From contig JAEZAW010000286.1 of assembly GCA_023430315.1 (NCBI GenBank), positions 1 through 47,568 on the forward strand: a stretch of 47,568 nt of DNA, in the 5' to 3' direction. The notes beneath the pieces were generated by a model, which was given only the letters and a program-made list of their open reading frames with translations, made no database searches and was not told the DNA's origin. Origin of the DNA: Pseudomonadota bacterium (GTDB taxonomy: Bacteria; Pseudomonadota; Alphaproteobacteria; Rhizobiales; Hyphomicrobiaceae). Position numbers and translations under genes: made by a program. This document shows positions 1 through 8,440 of the stretch, piece by piece. Numbering within the stretch: the first letter of the stretch is position 1; each line of letters begins with the position of its first letter.

Positions 1-86
1 AGCACGCCGAGCACCCAGGCTGCGGGCGGGATGCGCTCCAGCACGATCAGCCTTCCAGGTTCGCTTCTCGGCAGGACGTCGGTCAT
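1..86 (-). CDS. Start of a probable LivM-type permease (cut by window edge)
   Basis: Only the first 28 codons are visible. The ATG at 84-86 lies one base beyond the stop of the LivH gene (88-90), and the frame stays open to the window edge. The visible residues begin MTDVLPRSEPGRLIVLERIP and turn hydrophobic at the end (AAWVLGV), as expected just before a first membrane segment. The LivM assignment comes from position: in HAAT operons livM normally follows livH. The family cannot be confirmed from 28 residues. Confidence 0.55.
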   Translation of the reverse strand, partial: MTDVLPRSEPGRLIVLERIPPAAWVLGV

Positions 87-87
87 G

Positions 88-1110
88 TCAGCGACGCGCT
101 CCGAGCAGGCCTTGCGGACGGAACGCAAGGACGACAGCCATGATCAGGAACGTGAAAACGACCGAATACGTCGGCGCATAAACAAGCCCGATCTGCTCGG
201 CGAGTCCGATGATGACGGCGCCGAGCGCGGCCCCCGGGATCGAGCCCATCCCACCCACGATGACGACCACGAGCGAAGCAAGCAGGAACCGCGTGTCCTC
301 TCCCGGTGACAGAGACTGAAAAGTGCCGCCGATGATGCCGGCAATGCCCGCCAGACCGGCGCCGAAGGCGAACACGGCCAGGAACACGTATTGAATACGC
401 ACGCCCGAAGCCGCGAGGATATCTCGGTCGTCGACGCCGGCGCGGATCAGCATGCCGAGCCGCGAGCGGTTGAGCACGAGCCACATGCCGAGCCCGATTA
501 CGATCGCGGCGAACAGGATCGCGATGCGAATCAGAGGATAGGACAGGTACACCGCTTGGCCGTCGGAGCGGACCGCACTGACGAACGGCAAAGTCATCGG
601 CCCGCTCAACCACTGCGGCGATTGCACCTGATAGCTCTGTCCGCCCCAGTACCAGAGCATCAGATCGGCCAGCACGATAGAGATGCCGATCGTGACGAGC
701 GTCTGGCGGAGTTCCTCGCCTTCCATGCGGCGAAACACCTGATGCTGCAGCAGCAGGCCGAGCGCCCCGACAACGACAAAGACGACCGGGAAGGCGAGCA
801 GCCAGTAGCCCGTGACGTCGACAACGCCGTAGCCGATGTAGCCACCGAGCAGGTAAAGCGAGCCATGCGCGAGATTAACGTTGCGCATCAGGCCAAACAC
901 GAGCGTGAAGCCGGACGCGACAAGGAAGTAGAGCGCGCCGAGCGTAATGCCGGAGAGGATCGCGTTGAGAAAGATGCGCTTGCGGCCGAAAGCCTGCTCG
1001 AGACCGGGCGGCCACGGCGCAAAGATCAGCCACGCCAGTGCAACGACCAGCACCAGGATCACAAGGGTCCCGATCGGGTGGCGCGCGCCGAAGCTCTGCA
1101 ACGTACCCAT
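88..1110 (-). CDS. livH: Branched-chain-amino-acid-type ABC importer, inner-membrane permease LivH
   Basis: This is a 340-residue polytopic membrane protein of the HAAT (LivH) family, one of two permeases that pass periplasmic substrates such as branched-chain amino acids, amides or aromatic acids across the inner membrane. The family core starts near residue 48 (LSGITLGALYFLVASGFTLVFG) and ends with the usual RPQGLLG tail. About 47 extra residues precede it, including one added hydrophobic segment (about residues 14-32), so the protein is longer than the usual 285-300. The start is ATG with only a weak ribosome binding site, so translation might begin further in. It lies one base from the next permease gene and 290 bases downstream of the AraC gene. 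The substrate cannot be read from the sequence. Confidence 0.9.
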   Translation of the reverse strand: MGTLQSFGARHPIGTLVILVLVVALAWLIFAPWPPGLEQAFGRKRIFLNAILSGITLGALYFLVASGFTLVFGLMRNVNLAHGSLYLLGGYIGYGVVDVTGYWLLAFPVVFVVVGALGLLLQHQVFRRMEGEELRQTLVTIGISIVLADLMLWYWGGQSYQVQSPQWLSGPMTLPFVSAVRSDGQAVYLSYPLIRIAILFAAIVIGLGMWLVLNRSRLGMLIRAGVDDRDILAASGVRIQYVFLAVFAFGAGLAGIAGIIGGTFQSLSPGEDTRFLLASLVVVIVGGMGSIPGAALGAVIIGLAEQIGLVYAPTYSVVFTFLIMAVVLAFRPQGLLGARR

Positions 1111-1128
1111 GCTGCACCCAACTCTGAT

Positions 1129-1154
1129 CGGTCGACTGGTTCATCAATCGACCG
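1129..1154. promoter_or_regulatory. Perfect inverted repeat in the livH leader
   Basis: The arms CGGTCGA (1129-1135) and TCGACCG (1148-1154) are separated by 12 bases, 19 to 44 bases upstream of the livH start. It could be an operator, or a hairpin in the leader RNA. No clear promoter was recognised. The rest of the 1111-1400 gap shows no gene, terminator or repeat. Confidence 0.3.
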
Positions 1155-1400
1155 TGCAATCGTCTGTCCGCCGTCGGATGCGAAAGCTATGCGGGCGCCG
1201 ACCCGGTAGTTTCACATCTCGAAACAATCGGACATGTCACGCGGATCGTTCGTCGGCGCCCGCTGGATCACTTTCGATCCCGTGCGCGCCACGAAATGCC
1301 GCCTGCCTACTCGACAGAATAGTCGATCCTGGCAGCGACGGTCGTATCCGACAGTCTAACGATTTCACCGGCTTGAGCGCGCGGTAGTTAAGCTCATGGT

Positions 1401-2222
1401 TCATCCGGAGTAGGCGATCTGCGCGCTGCGCCGATAGGCACTTGGCGGTACGACACCATTCGCGATGAAAAAGCGCGAGAAGCTGGCCTGGCTGGAAAAG
1501 CCGAGATCCAGACCGATCGCTGCAACGGCCTCGGTGGTTCTTGTCAGCCGTTCAATGGCTCGCTCCATGCGCAGCGAATTCAGATAGAGGTTCGGCGTAA
1601 CGCCGACCTGCTGGCGGAACAGTTTGTAGAAGTGAGGCCGTGACAGGCCCGTCTCGCGCGCAACGCTGTCGAGTTCGACCGGCTCACACACGTGCTGCTC
1701 GAGGAGTAGGATTGCCTTGCGCAAGCGGAAGTCGCGAACGCACGCGAAGCGCTCGGAGGGATCTCTGCCATGCCAGGACAGATCGAGGCAGTATTGCGTC
1801 AGGCTCAGAAGCCAATCGTTGATCGCGGGATCATGCTGGTCGCGATCCAGCATCGCGCTCACGTCTTTGAGGCGCGCAAGCTCGTCCGTGACCTCGATTG
1901 CCGCGCGCCCAAAACGCAGTGCCGTCGTCCGGCTCCCGATTCCACTCCAGAACCAAGTCGGCCGGATGTAGAGCACGAGCACCAGCGTCTGCCCGCCCGG
2001 AACAGGCTGATGATAATAGTGCGCCTGCCATGGGTTCACGGCAACGGCTTGACCCGGACCTAAGGGTATGGCGCAGCCATCTACATAGACTTCGCCAGGG
2101 CTGCCGTAGACATGAAAGAGAAGGTGCCCCTCGCGATGCGCGTGCGACACCATCGTGCGATCCATGGTGTAGAGGCAGGCGCGCCCGAATGCACCATGAA
2201 GCACGGCAACTGCTTCACTCAT
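1401..2222 (-). CDS. AraC-family transcriptional regulator with N-terminal cupin domain
   Basis: A 273-residue DNA-binding regulator. The N-terminal half looks like an AraC-type cupin sensor (about residues 10-110, with HAHREGHLLFHV and the GPGQAVAVNPWQAHYY strand region). The C-terminal 100 residues hold two helix-turn-helix units: the first around SVARETGLSRPHFYKLFRQ, the second around AIGLDLGFSSQASFSRFF, followed by the P-x-x-YRR ending typical of the family. The chosen ATG at 2220-2222 has a good GGGAGGA ribosome binding site; a longer reading frame upstream lacks one. It sits between the binding-protein gene and the permease genes of the same transporter, so it probably controls that operon. 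The ligand is unknown. Confidence 0.9.
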   Translation of the reverse strand: MSEAVAVLHGAFGRACLYTMDRTMVSHAHREGHLLFHVYGSPGEVYVDGCAIPLGPGQAVAVNPWQAHYYHQPVPGGQTLVLVLYIRPTWFWSGIGSRTTALRFGRAAIEVTDELARLKDVSAMLDRDQHDPAINDWLLSLTQYCLDLSWHGRDPSERFACVRDFRLRKAILLLEQHVCEPVELDSVARETGLSRPHFYKLFRQQVGVTPNLYLNSLRMERAIERLTRTTEAVAAIGLDLGFSSQASFSRFFIANGVVPPSAYRRSAQIAYSG

Positions 2223-2402
2223 CGTCCTCCCATCAGCATTCGTTTGATGCTGTTTTGCCTTGACTATATCGCATTGAGTATGTGTGGCAAGCCGTCGCAT
2301 GGCGGTGCACAAAACGTGCTTAATGAAAGGCAGTTTTCGAGATCGCCGAAGCAGTCGCGGCCGCGCTGTGTGAGGTAGTGATGCAGTGCACCAGAGCGAA
2401 AG

Positions 2403-2448
2403 CAAAAGCGCCCCCACGATCGGAACCAGTTGGTCCAATCCGGGGGCG
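2403..2448 (-). terminator. Probable Rho-independent terminator or attenuator after the binding-protein gene
   Basis: Read on the minus strand, the arm CGCCCCC (2442-2448) pairs with GGGGGCG (2409-2415) around a 26-base loop, followed by the T-rich run CTTTTGCTTT. The loop contains a further imperfect dyad. It lies 52 bases past the binding-protein stop and would limit readthrough into araC and the permease genes, a common way to make more binding protein than permease. Confidence 0.5.
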
Positions 2449-2460
2449 GTTCTTCAAACG

Positions 2461-2482
2461 CCTCGGCCGCGGCGGACCGAGG
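2461..2482 (-). other. Small stem-loop just past the binding-protein stop codon
   Basis: CCTCGG (2461-2466) and CCGAGG (2477-2482) form a perfect 6-bp GC-rich stem with a 10-base loop, 18 bases beyond the stop codon. It has no T tract of its own. It may protect the 3' end of the binding-protein transcript together with the terminator-like hairpin that follows. Confidence 0.35.
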
Positions 2483-2499
2483 TAACTTCGCCCGACGAC

Positions 2500-3756
2500 T
2501 TACTTGCCGCCGAGGGCTTTGCAGTCCGGCGTCGTGCGAGACGGCAAGCCCATGGCGCGGAAGGCATCGGCCGTCATGCCCAGCGTCTGGGTGACATTGT
2601 CGACGCGACCGACCATCTTGTTCGACATCGTGCCGTCGGGATTGGCGCTCACCTCGGTGACGAATACCGAGCCCGAGGCTTGGCGGTTCTCGTTGAGCGA
2701 GATCTCGCCGAGCGGGGTCTTCACCTTCAGCTTCGACAATGCGGCGTGGAACTTCTTATGGCCGTCGCTGAGGTCGCCCTTGACCTCGTTCAACCCGGCG
2801 ATCATGGCCGTCGCGTTCACGTAGTAGCCGACGCCAAACAGCGACGGCGAGGGAAGCCTCTTGTCCGCCGGGAACGCCTCCTGATAGGCCTTGACATAAG
2901 CTTGCCATTCCGGCGCCGGGTTGTCGTTGGCAACCCAACCTGAAGTCGGGGTGCCGACGAGGGCTTCCTTGGCCTTACCCTTCGAGCTCAGCACGGTCGG
3001 ATCGGCCATGATGGAGCCGCCGATCAGCTTGGCCTTACCGCCGGCTTGCTGATACTGGTTGAGGAAGTTGATCGCATCCGTCCCGCCCACGCCGAGATAG
3101 ATTGCGTCGACGTCATCCGGCAGCTTGGCGATCACGCCCGCATAGTCGGACGAGCCCAGCGGAACCCACAGACGCTCCACCAACTGGCCGCCGGCCTTGC
3201 AGAAGCCGACCGCAAAGCCGAGGAAGTTCGTGTAGCCGAATGAATAGTCGGCAGACACGGTAGCGACCTTCTTCCAACCCTTCTTGTTGACGACATACTC
3301 GCCGAGACCCGCTCCCCACTGAGCGCCGTCCAGATTGAAGCGGAAGAAGTTCGGCGACGGGTCGACCCAGGTCGTCTCCAATGCGCCGGAGATGCCGTTG
3401 ATCACGGTCTTGTCCGGAATGGTCTTGGAGTAGTCGCGCATCGCGATGCCCTCCGAGCCCGACAGCGGGCCCAGAATGATATCGACCTTGTCCTGCTCGA
3501 TGAGCTTGCGCGCCATGCGCGTCGCCGTGGCGGGCGTCGTGTCGGTGGGAGCAACCACCGTCTCGATTTTCTTGCCGCCGGCCATACCGCCGGCCTGCTT
3601 GAGCGCCAGCTCGACGTTGCGGATGCCATCCGCGCCACCGGCCGCAAAGGCACCCTCGGTAGCAACGAGAATGCCGACCTTGATTGTGTCTTGCGCGATG
3701 GCCGCGCCGGGCAGCATCAACGTCAGGGCGGCAGCCGCCCCGATGAACCGCTTCAT
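2500..3756 (-). CDS. HAAT-family periplasmic substrate-binding protein (first transporter)
   Basis: A 418-residue exported binding protein of the LivJ/LivK (Peripla_BP_6) type that captures the substrate and delivers it to the LivH/LivM permeases. Residues 1-21 form a Sec signal peptide (MKRF, hydrophobic core, then PGAAIA), with likely cleavage before QDTIKVG. The mature start IKVGILVATEGAFA is the first strand of the type I binding fold. The ATG at 3754-3756 has a GGGAGGA ribosome binding site; a TTG 15 bases upstream in the same frame overlaps that site and is rejected. It leads a minus-strand unit continuing through araC and livH. The ligand cannot be predicted; these proteins bind branched-chain amino acids, short amides, urea or aromatic acids. 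Confidence 0.93.
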   Translation of the reverse strand: MKRFIGAAAALTLMLPGAAIAQDTIKVGILVATEGAFAAGGADGIRNVELALKQAGGMAGGKKIETVVAPTDTTPATATRMARKLIEQDKVDIILGPLSGSEGIAMRDYSKTIPDKTVINGISGALETTWVDPSPNFFRFNLDGAQWGAGLGEYVVNKKGWKKVATVSADYSFGYTNFLGFAVGFCKAGGQLVERLWVPLGSSDYAGVIAKLPDDVDAIYLGVGGTDAINFLNQYQQAGGKAKLIGGSIMADPTVLSSKGKAKEALVGTPTSGWVANDNPAPEWQAYVKAYQEAFPADKRLPSPSLFGVGYYVNATAMIAGLNEVKGDLSDGHKKFHAALSKLKVKTPLGEISLNENRQASGSVFVTEVSANPDGTMSNKMVGRVDNVTQTLGMTADAFRAMGLPSRTTPDCKALGGK

Positions 3757-4020
3757 GCCGAATCCTCCCAAGGATTATTTGATTTTCCGTGGCTTATTCG
3801 ACCACCGCTTCCGCCCGCCAGTTGTTCTGCCGCGACGGTACATTCACTGTGGTCGGTAACTCCACCACCGGGCAACTACATCACAACGGCGAGAAGCTGC
3901 CAACCACAGCGATATCCGTGCGTCTGCTTTTTAGCGGGCATCCGATGATGCCTGGGCGCGTTATTGCCTCTATCTTGTTTCGTGCCCGAGATAAGCTCCA
4001 ACCCTTTGAGAGGAGCAGAG

Positions 4021-4698
4021 ATGAAGCGCGCGATCGTGACCGGCGGGGCTGGCCTTATCGGCAGCGAGATCTGCCGCAGACTGCTCGTTGAAGGCTGGCA
4101 GGTGGCGAGCTTCGACGTCCGCAAAGGGCATGGCGACGCTGTCGAAATCCAGTGCGACATTAGCAGCGAGGCTGCCGTCGATGCTGCCTTCTCGCAACTT
4201 AGCTGGGATCGCATCGATCTGCTCGTCAACAATGGCGGCCGGACGCCGAGCATCACCATGGAGCTGGCGCAAGCCACGTTGGAGGACTGGAACGAGACGA
4301 TCGGAAGCTATCTGACCGGCACCTTTCTGATGAGCCGTCGTGCGCTGCCGCTCATGCCGAACGGTGCCAGCATCGTGAACATGGCCTCGACGCGCGCCTT
4401 CATGTCCGAGGGTGGAGACTTCATGTATGCCGCTGCCAAAGGCGGCATCGTCTCGATCACGCAGGCGCTGGCCATCGCTCTCGGACCAAAAGTCCGTGTC
4501 AACGCGATCGCGCCCGGCTGGATCTCAGGAGCGACCGATCTCAGACCCATCGATCACAGCCAGCATCCCGTTGGCCGTGTTGGTCGTCCTGAGGACATCG
4601 CTGAAGCGGTCCTCTATCTCGAAGGCGCCGGCTTCATGACAGGGCAGGTACTGATCATCGACGGCGGCATGACGCGGAAGATGATGTACGCCGAATAG
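4021..4698 (+). CDS. Short-chain dehydrogenase/reductase (SDR)
   Basis: A 225-residue classical SDR, probably NAD(P)H-dependent and cytoplasmic. The Rossmann glycine motif is TGGAGLIG (residues 7-14), the structural motif is NNGG (70-73), and the catalytic residues are probably Ser123 (in NMASTRAF), Tyr136 and Lys140 (YAAAK). The C-terminus ends in the IDGG element common in ketoacyl-reductase-like SDRs. At 225 residues it is slightly shorter than the usual 245-260. The ATG at 4021 has GAGAGGAG just upstream; an earlier in-frame ATG at 3964 has no ribosome binding site. It is divergent from the binding-protein gene across 264 bases and converges with the LysR gene with no gap. The substrate is unknown. 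Confidence 0.88.
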   Translation: MKRAIVTGGAGLIGSEICRRLLVEGWQVASFDVRKGHGDAVEIQCDISSEAAVDAAFSQLSWDRIDLLVNNGGRTPSITMELAQATLEDWNETIGSYLTGTFLMSRRALPLMPNGASIVNMASTRAFMSEGGDFMYAAAKGGIVSITQALAIALGPKVRVNAIAPGWISGATDLRPIDHSQHPVGRVGRPEDIAEAVLYLEGAGFMTGQVLIIDGGMTRKMMYAE

Positions 4699-5568
4699 TT
4701 ATTCCGCTATGTCGGGCAAGAGCGCTAAGAGGCTCCGCAGCGACGGAGACGGCTCGCCATGCCACACGAGATGCGTGCGATTGTGCGAGAAGCGTTTCGG
4801 AAGCGCATGCTGGCGAACGCCTTGGGTCGCGCGTAGAGCCTCGAAGGTCGCCTTGGGCACGACGGCGAATCCGGTCCCCGCCGCAACGCACGCGATCATC
4901 GCCTGATACGACGCGAACTCCAGAACTCTCTCCGGCATAACATTGGCACTGCCAAGCCATTCCTCGATGCGCTTGCGATAGGAGCAGCCCTGCGCGAACG
5001 CAATGAGCGTTGAGCGTCCAATACCGGTCGGACTGGAGACCTTGCTGATCGACTTGGGCGTAATCAGCACCAGCTGCTCTTCGAACACCGCGCGCGATTC
5101 GAGGTTAGGCGCCGTGAAGGGCTCGGAAACGAATGCGGCCTCGAGTTCGAAGTTCAGCACGCGCGTCAGCAGCGCGCCAGTCGTCCCGGTGGAGAGTTCG
5201 ACGACCACATCGGGGTAAAGCGCGTGATAGCGCGACAGGATGGGTGCGAGGCGACTACCGGCAGTGCTCTCGAGCGCCCCCAACCTGAACACCCCCTTTG
5301 GCTTGCCGGTGCGCATTTCGTTGACCGCCTCGTCGGCCAGGCGCAGCAGCCGGTCCGCATAGGCGAGCAAGGTATGCCCCTCCGCCGAGAGGCGAATGGA
5401 GCGCCCTTCGCGTCTGAACAGGCGTGCACCGACGTGCTCCTCGAGCTGGCGGATGCGCGCCGTGACATTGGACTGGACGCGGTTGAGCTTGTTGGCCGCG
5501 CGGATCACGCCGCCCTCGTCCACGACCGTGCGGAAAACCTTCAAGGATTCGAGATCTATCGTTCTCAT
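4699..5568 (-). CDS. LysR-family transcriptional regulator
   Basis: A 289-residue LysR regulator. The N-terminal winged helix-turn-helix spans about residues 5-64 (SLKVFRTVVDEGGVIRAANKL, then RLFRREGRSIRLSAEG), followed by a LysR substrate-binding domain from about residue 90. It is divergent from the YbfB-type exporter gene, the usual arrangement for a LysR protein controlling its neighbour. A perfect inverted repeat sits just upstream of its start codon (5574-5595) and is the likely site of binding and autoregulation. It resembles the GltR-like group, but the inducer is unknown. Confidence 0.92.
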   Translation of the reverse strand: MRTIDLESLKVFRTVVDEGGVIRAANKLNRVQSNVTARIRQLEEHVGARLFRREGRSIRLSAEGHTLLAYADRLLRLADEAVNEMRTGKPKGVFRLGALESTAGSRLAPILSRYHALYPDVVVELSTGTTGALLTRVLNFELEAAFVSEPFTAPNLESRAVFEEQLVLITPKSISKVSSPTGIGRSTLIAFAQGCSYRKRIEEWLGSANVMPERVLEFASYQAMIACVAAGTGFAVVPKATFEALRATQGVRQHALPKRFSHNRTHLVWHGEPSPSLRSLLALLPDIAE

Positions 5569-5573
5569 ACAGA

Positions 5574-5595
5574 GAATAATAGAGCAGAATTATTC
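5574..5595. promoter_or_regulatory. Candidate LysR operator between lysR and the MFS gene
   Basis: GAATAAT (5574-5580) and ATTATTC (5589-5595) form a perfect 7-bp inverted repeat with 8 bases between. It is AT-rich in GC-rich surroundings, contains the T-N11-A pattern typical of LysR sites, and lies 6 bases upstream of the lysR start and about 40 upstream of the exporter start. Confidence 0.55.
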
Positions 5596-5632
5596 ATTTG
5601 TCCAAATCGATCTCTCGCCCCTTATTCCGGGC

Positions 5633-6832
5633 ATGAGAACAGAGATCGACATAAACATGCGCCAGCCCACGCTCTCGATCGCCGTCGTCTGCATTCTTGC
5701 GGCGACGGCGCTGGCAGTTGCGATGGGCATTGGCCGCTTTGCTTTCACGCCGCTGCTGCCGCTGATGGTACGCGACGGCTCCCTGGCTCTAGGCGCCGGG
5801 GCTTGGCTCGCCGCCAGCAACTATCTGGGTTATCTGGCCGGCGCTCTCACTGCCGCTCGGTTGGGTCTCTCTCCATCGGCCCTGATGCGCGCGAGCCTTG
5901 TCGGGATCGTCGTGACCACGGCCGCAATGGGCGGCCACGACAGCGTGCCTTTCTGGATAGTCCTGCGCTTTGCCGCCGGCGTCTTCAGCGCCTGGGCGCT
6001 GGTCTCAATCAGCGCGTGGGTCTTGCCCAAATTGGCACAGGCCCGCCGCGCGGAGCTTTCCGGCCTTGTCTATGCCGGTGTTGGCCTTGGCATTGCCGTC
6101 ACAGGGCTGTTCTGTCTTATCGCCGCGCAGCCGGGTGTGCCGGCCCGCTGGCTGTGGCTGGAGCTTGGCGTGCTCGCCGCTCTCGTCGTGATCCCACTCG
6201 GCTTCCTTGCTGGTCGACCTCACGGTGCTTCCGGCCATGTTCAGTCGCCACTGCCCGTCGACAGCGCGCCTCGTTCGCATGTCGGGCTCGTGGTCTGCTA
6301 CGGCGCGCTCGGCTTCGGCTATATCCTGCCGGCGACGTTCCTGCCCGCGCTCGCGCGCGAGGTGTGGGACAATCCGCAGGTGTTCGGCCTCGCCTGGCCG
6401 ATCTTCGGCACCGCCGCCGTCATATCCACGATCGGGGCAGCACGGCATCTGGCGCGCGCCAATCGGCTGCGCGCCTGGGCGATCAGCCACTCGACCATGG
6501 CCGCCGGCGTGATCCTCCCAAGCATCTGGCTCACACCACTGACGATCCTGATCGCGGCTCTCGCAGTCGGCAGCACTTTCATGATCGCAACCATGGCCGG
6601 GCTGCAGGAGGCGCGCGCGCGATCGCCGGAAAATCCCTCGGCTGCTCTGGCGGCGATGACGACAGCCTTCGCGATCGGTCAGCTCGCTGGCCCGCTCGTC
6701 TCCGGAGCCTTTGATCTACTCCACCTCGGTCATCGCGCCGCTCTCGGCTATGCGCTTTTGCTTTCTGCGCTGGCCTTGGCGTGGAGTGCGATCCACCTAT
6801 GGCGGCAGTCGCGACATGAACAGTCAACGTGA
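5633..6832 (+). CDS. YbfB/YjiJ-family MFS transporter
   Basis: A 399-residue major facilitator superfamily protein with about 12 membrane segments. The N-terminal region, with GIGRFAFTPLLPLM in the first segment and AGAWLAASNYLGYLAGAL in the second, is characteristic of the YbfB/YjiJ family. The physiological substrate of the family is largely unknown; many members sit next to a LysR gene, as here. Two starts are possible, ATG at 5633 or ATG at 5657 (391 residues, closer to the family's usual length); neither has a strong ribosome binding site. The downstream NTF2-fold and cupin genes follow closely on the same strand and may be cotranscribed. Confidence 0.88.
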   Translation: MRTEIDINMRQPTLSIAVVCILAATALAVAMGIGRFAFTPLLPLMVRDGSLALGAGAWLAASNYLGYLAGALTAARLGLSPSALMRASLVGIVVTTAAMGGHDSVPFWIVLRFAAGVFSAWALVSISAWVLPKLAQARRAELSGLVYAGVGLGIAVTGLFCLIAAQPGVPARWLWLELGVLAALVVIPLGFLAGRPHGASGHVQSPLPVDSAPRSHVGLVVCYGALGFGYILPATFLPALAREVWDNPQVFGLAWPIFGTAAVISTIGAARHLARANRLRAWAISHSTMAAGVILPSIWLTPLTILIAALAVGSTFMIATMAGLQEARARSPENPSAALAAMTTAFAIGQLAGPLVSGAFDLLHLGHRAALGYALLLSALALAWSAIHLWRQSRHEQST

Positions 6833-6863
6833 ATGGGATCAAGCCGGAGAAGGAGCACCCACC

Positions 6864-7343
6864 ATGACATCGCCCTATGCTGAAATCACAGGCTCAGAAG
6901 CTCGCACCGGCAACGGCGCGCTCGATGCGCTGATCGGCTTCTATCGCGCATTCAACAGCCGCGATCTCGATGACCTCGCCGCCAACTGGGCAGAGGGCGA
7001 TGCGCCGAGCATGGATAACCCGATCGGCGGCATTCGACGTGGCTGGCCGACCATCCGGGAAGGCTATGCGAAGCTGTTCGGAGGCCCCGCGTCGATCCGC
7101 GTCACGTTCCACGATTTCACGAGCCAGGGAGGCGACAACTGGCATCTCTTCGTCGGAAGAGAGAAAGGTACGTGCACGACACCCCAGGCCACCATCGATC
7201 TCCGCATCCGCACGACGCGCTGGTTCACGAAGAGCAACGGTGTGTGGCGTCAGCTTCATCATCATGGCTCCATCGAAGAACCGGCATTGCTCGCCGAATA
7301 CCAACGCGCGATATTCGGGGCGCCGCTCGACAAGCCCGCATGA
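6864..7343 (+). CDS. NTF2-fold (SnoaL/DUF4440-like) protein
   Basis: A 159-residue protein with the cone-shaped alpha+beta NTF2 fold pattern: an N-terminal helix (ALDALIGFYRAFNSRDLDDLAANW), a mid strand region with GWPTIREGYAKLFGG, and C-terminal strands with WFTKSNGVWRQLHHHGS. Such proteins act as small isomerases, dehydratases or ligand binders, and no specific activity can be assigned. The ATG at 6864 is preceded by GGAGAAGGAG. It starts 31 bases after the MFS gene and is followed 44 bases later by a cupin gene, suggesting a three-gene unit. Confidence 0.78.
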   Translation: MTSPYAEITGSEARTGNGALDALIGFYRAFNSRDLDDLAANWAEGDAPSMDNPIGGIRRGWPTIREGYAKLFGGPASIRVTFHDFTSQGGDNWHLFVGREKGTCTTPQATIDLRIRTTRWFTKSNGVWRQLHHHGSIEEPALLAEYQRAIFGAPLDKPA

Positions 7344-7387
7344 GGCGTGCGAGCGTGCCGGCCTACCTCGCCCCACCGGAGCTCGTC

Positions 7388-7720
7388 ATGAAGATCCCTA
7401 CTCTTGCGTTCACAGCCATCGACTGGTCGAGCATCCCTCCGACCATCCACAAGGGCGAGAAGGGCGAGGCGCGGTGGCGGACGCAGAACATCGGCGACAT
7501 TCGCATTCGCGAGGTCGAGTACACGCCTGGTTATCTGGCCGATCACTGGTGCGATCGAGGACATATTCTCTATGTCATCGAAGGCGAGATCATCAGCGAG
7601 CTCAAGGACGGCCGCAGCGTCACGTTATCGGCCGGCATGGGTTATCACGTGTCCGACTTCGGTGACGCGGCGCATCGATCGTTCGCCCCCAAAGGCGCGA
7701 AGATATTCATCGTCGATTGA
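7388..7720 (+). CDS. DHCW-motif cupin-fold protein
   Basis: A 110-residue single-domain cupin carrying the family signature in ADHWCDRGHILYVIEGE (about residues 50-66), which gives the DHCW group its name (here the order is D-H-W-C). The end (SAGMGYHVSDFGDAAHRS) holds the second cupin motif. The function of the family is not established; the histidines could bind a metal. The ATG at 7388 has GGAG six bases upstream and gives the usual MKIP start. An upstream ATG at 7340 overlapping the NTF2 stop (ATGA) is a possible coupled start but adds non-family residues. Its TGA abuts the livF stop on the other strand (TGATCA), so the genes converge with no gap. Confidence 0.82.
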   Translation: MKIPTLAFTAIDWSSIPPTIHKGEKGEARWRTQNIGDIRIREVEYTPGYLADHWCDRGHILYVIEGEIISELKDGRSVTLSAGMGYHVSDFGDAAHRSFAPKGAKIFIVD

Positions 7721-8440
7721 TCAACCGATGCCGAGATAGATGCGCTGCACATCCGGGTTGCTGGACAGCTCGCTCGCCTTGCCGGAGAGGACGCTGCGGC
7801 CAACCTGCAGAACATAGGCGTGATCTGCCACTTCGAGCGCCAGATCGACAGACTGCTCGGCGAGCAGCAGCGTCAGACCTTCCTTGTGCAGGCGCTGGAA
7901 CGTCTCGTACATCGTCTCGATCACGGCAGGCGCAAGCCCGAGACTTGGCTCGTCGAGCAGCAGGAGCGTGGGATCGCTCATCAATGCACGTCCAACCGCG
8001 AGCATCTGTCGCTCACCGCCGGACATGGTGCGGACGAGTTGTCGCCGCCGCTCGGCGAGCCTCGGAAAGACAGCGTAGACGCGCTCGAGCATGTGCGACG
8101 TCCGCGACTTGTCCTTGAGCGGCGTCGCGCCGAGCAGCAGGTTGTTCTCGACAGTCTGCGATACGAAAAGGCGCCATCCTTCGGGCGAGAGCGCCAGCCC
8201 CTTGCGCACGATCGAATAGGCCGGCACGCTTGTTATATCGTCCCCTCGCAGCTTGATCTGGCCCGCGCTCGCCGGGACGAGGCCTGCAATCGCGTTGAGG
8301 GTCGTGGTCTTGCCGGCGCCGTTCGAACCGAGCAGCGCCACGATGGCGCCCTGCGGAACCTCCAGCGAGACGTCCGCAACGCCGATCAGATCGCCATAGC
8401 GCACTTCGAGGTTGGTGACGGAGAGCAACGCCGAGGTCAT
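7721..8440 (-). CDS. livF: HAAT importer ATPase LivF (second transporter)
   Basis: A 239-residue ABC ATPase that energises the second importer together with LivG. It has Walker A GSNGAGKTT (near residue 38), the signature MSGGERQML, Walker B LLLLDEPSLGLAP and a switch-region histidine-like position in LLLAEQSVD, as usual for LivF (Q in place of H). Its start overlaps the livG stop in an ATGA, indicating translational coupling. It is the last gene of the operon transcribed from about 12352 and converges on the cupin gene. Confidence 0.94.
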   Translation of the reverse strand: MTSALLSVTNLEVRYGDLIGVADVSLEVPQGAIVALLGSNGAGKTTTLNAIAGLVPASAGQIKLRGDDITSVPAYSIVRKGLALSPEGWRLFVSQTVENNLLLGATPLKDKSRTSHMLERVYAVFPRLAERRRQLVRTMSGGERQMLAVGRALMSDPTLLLLDEPSLGLAPAVIETMYETFQRLHKEGLTLLLAEQSVDLALEVADHAYVLQVGRSVLSGKASELSSNPDVQRIYLGIG

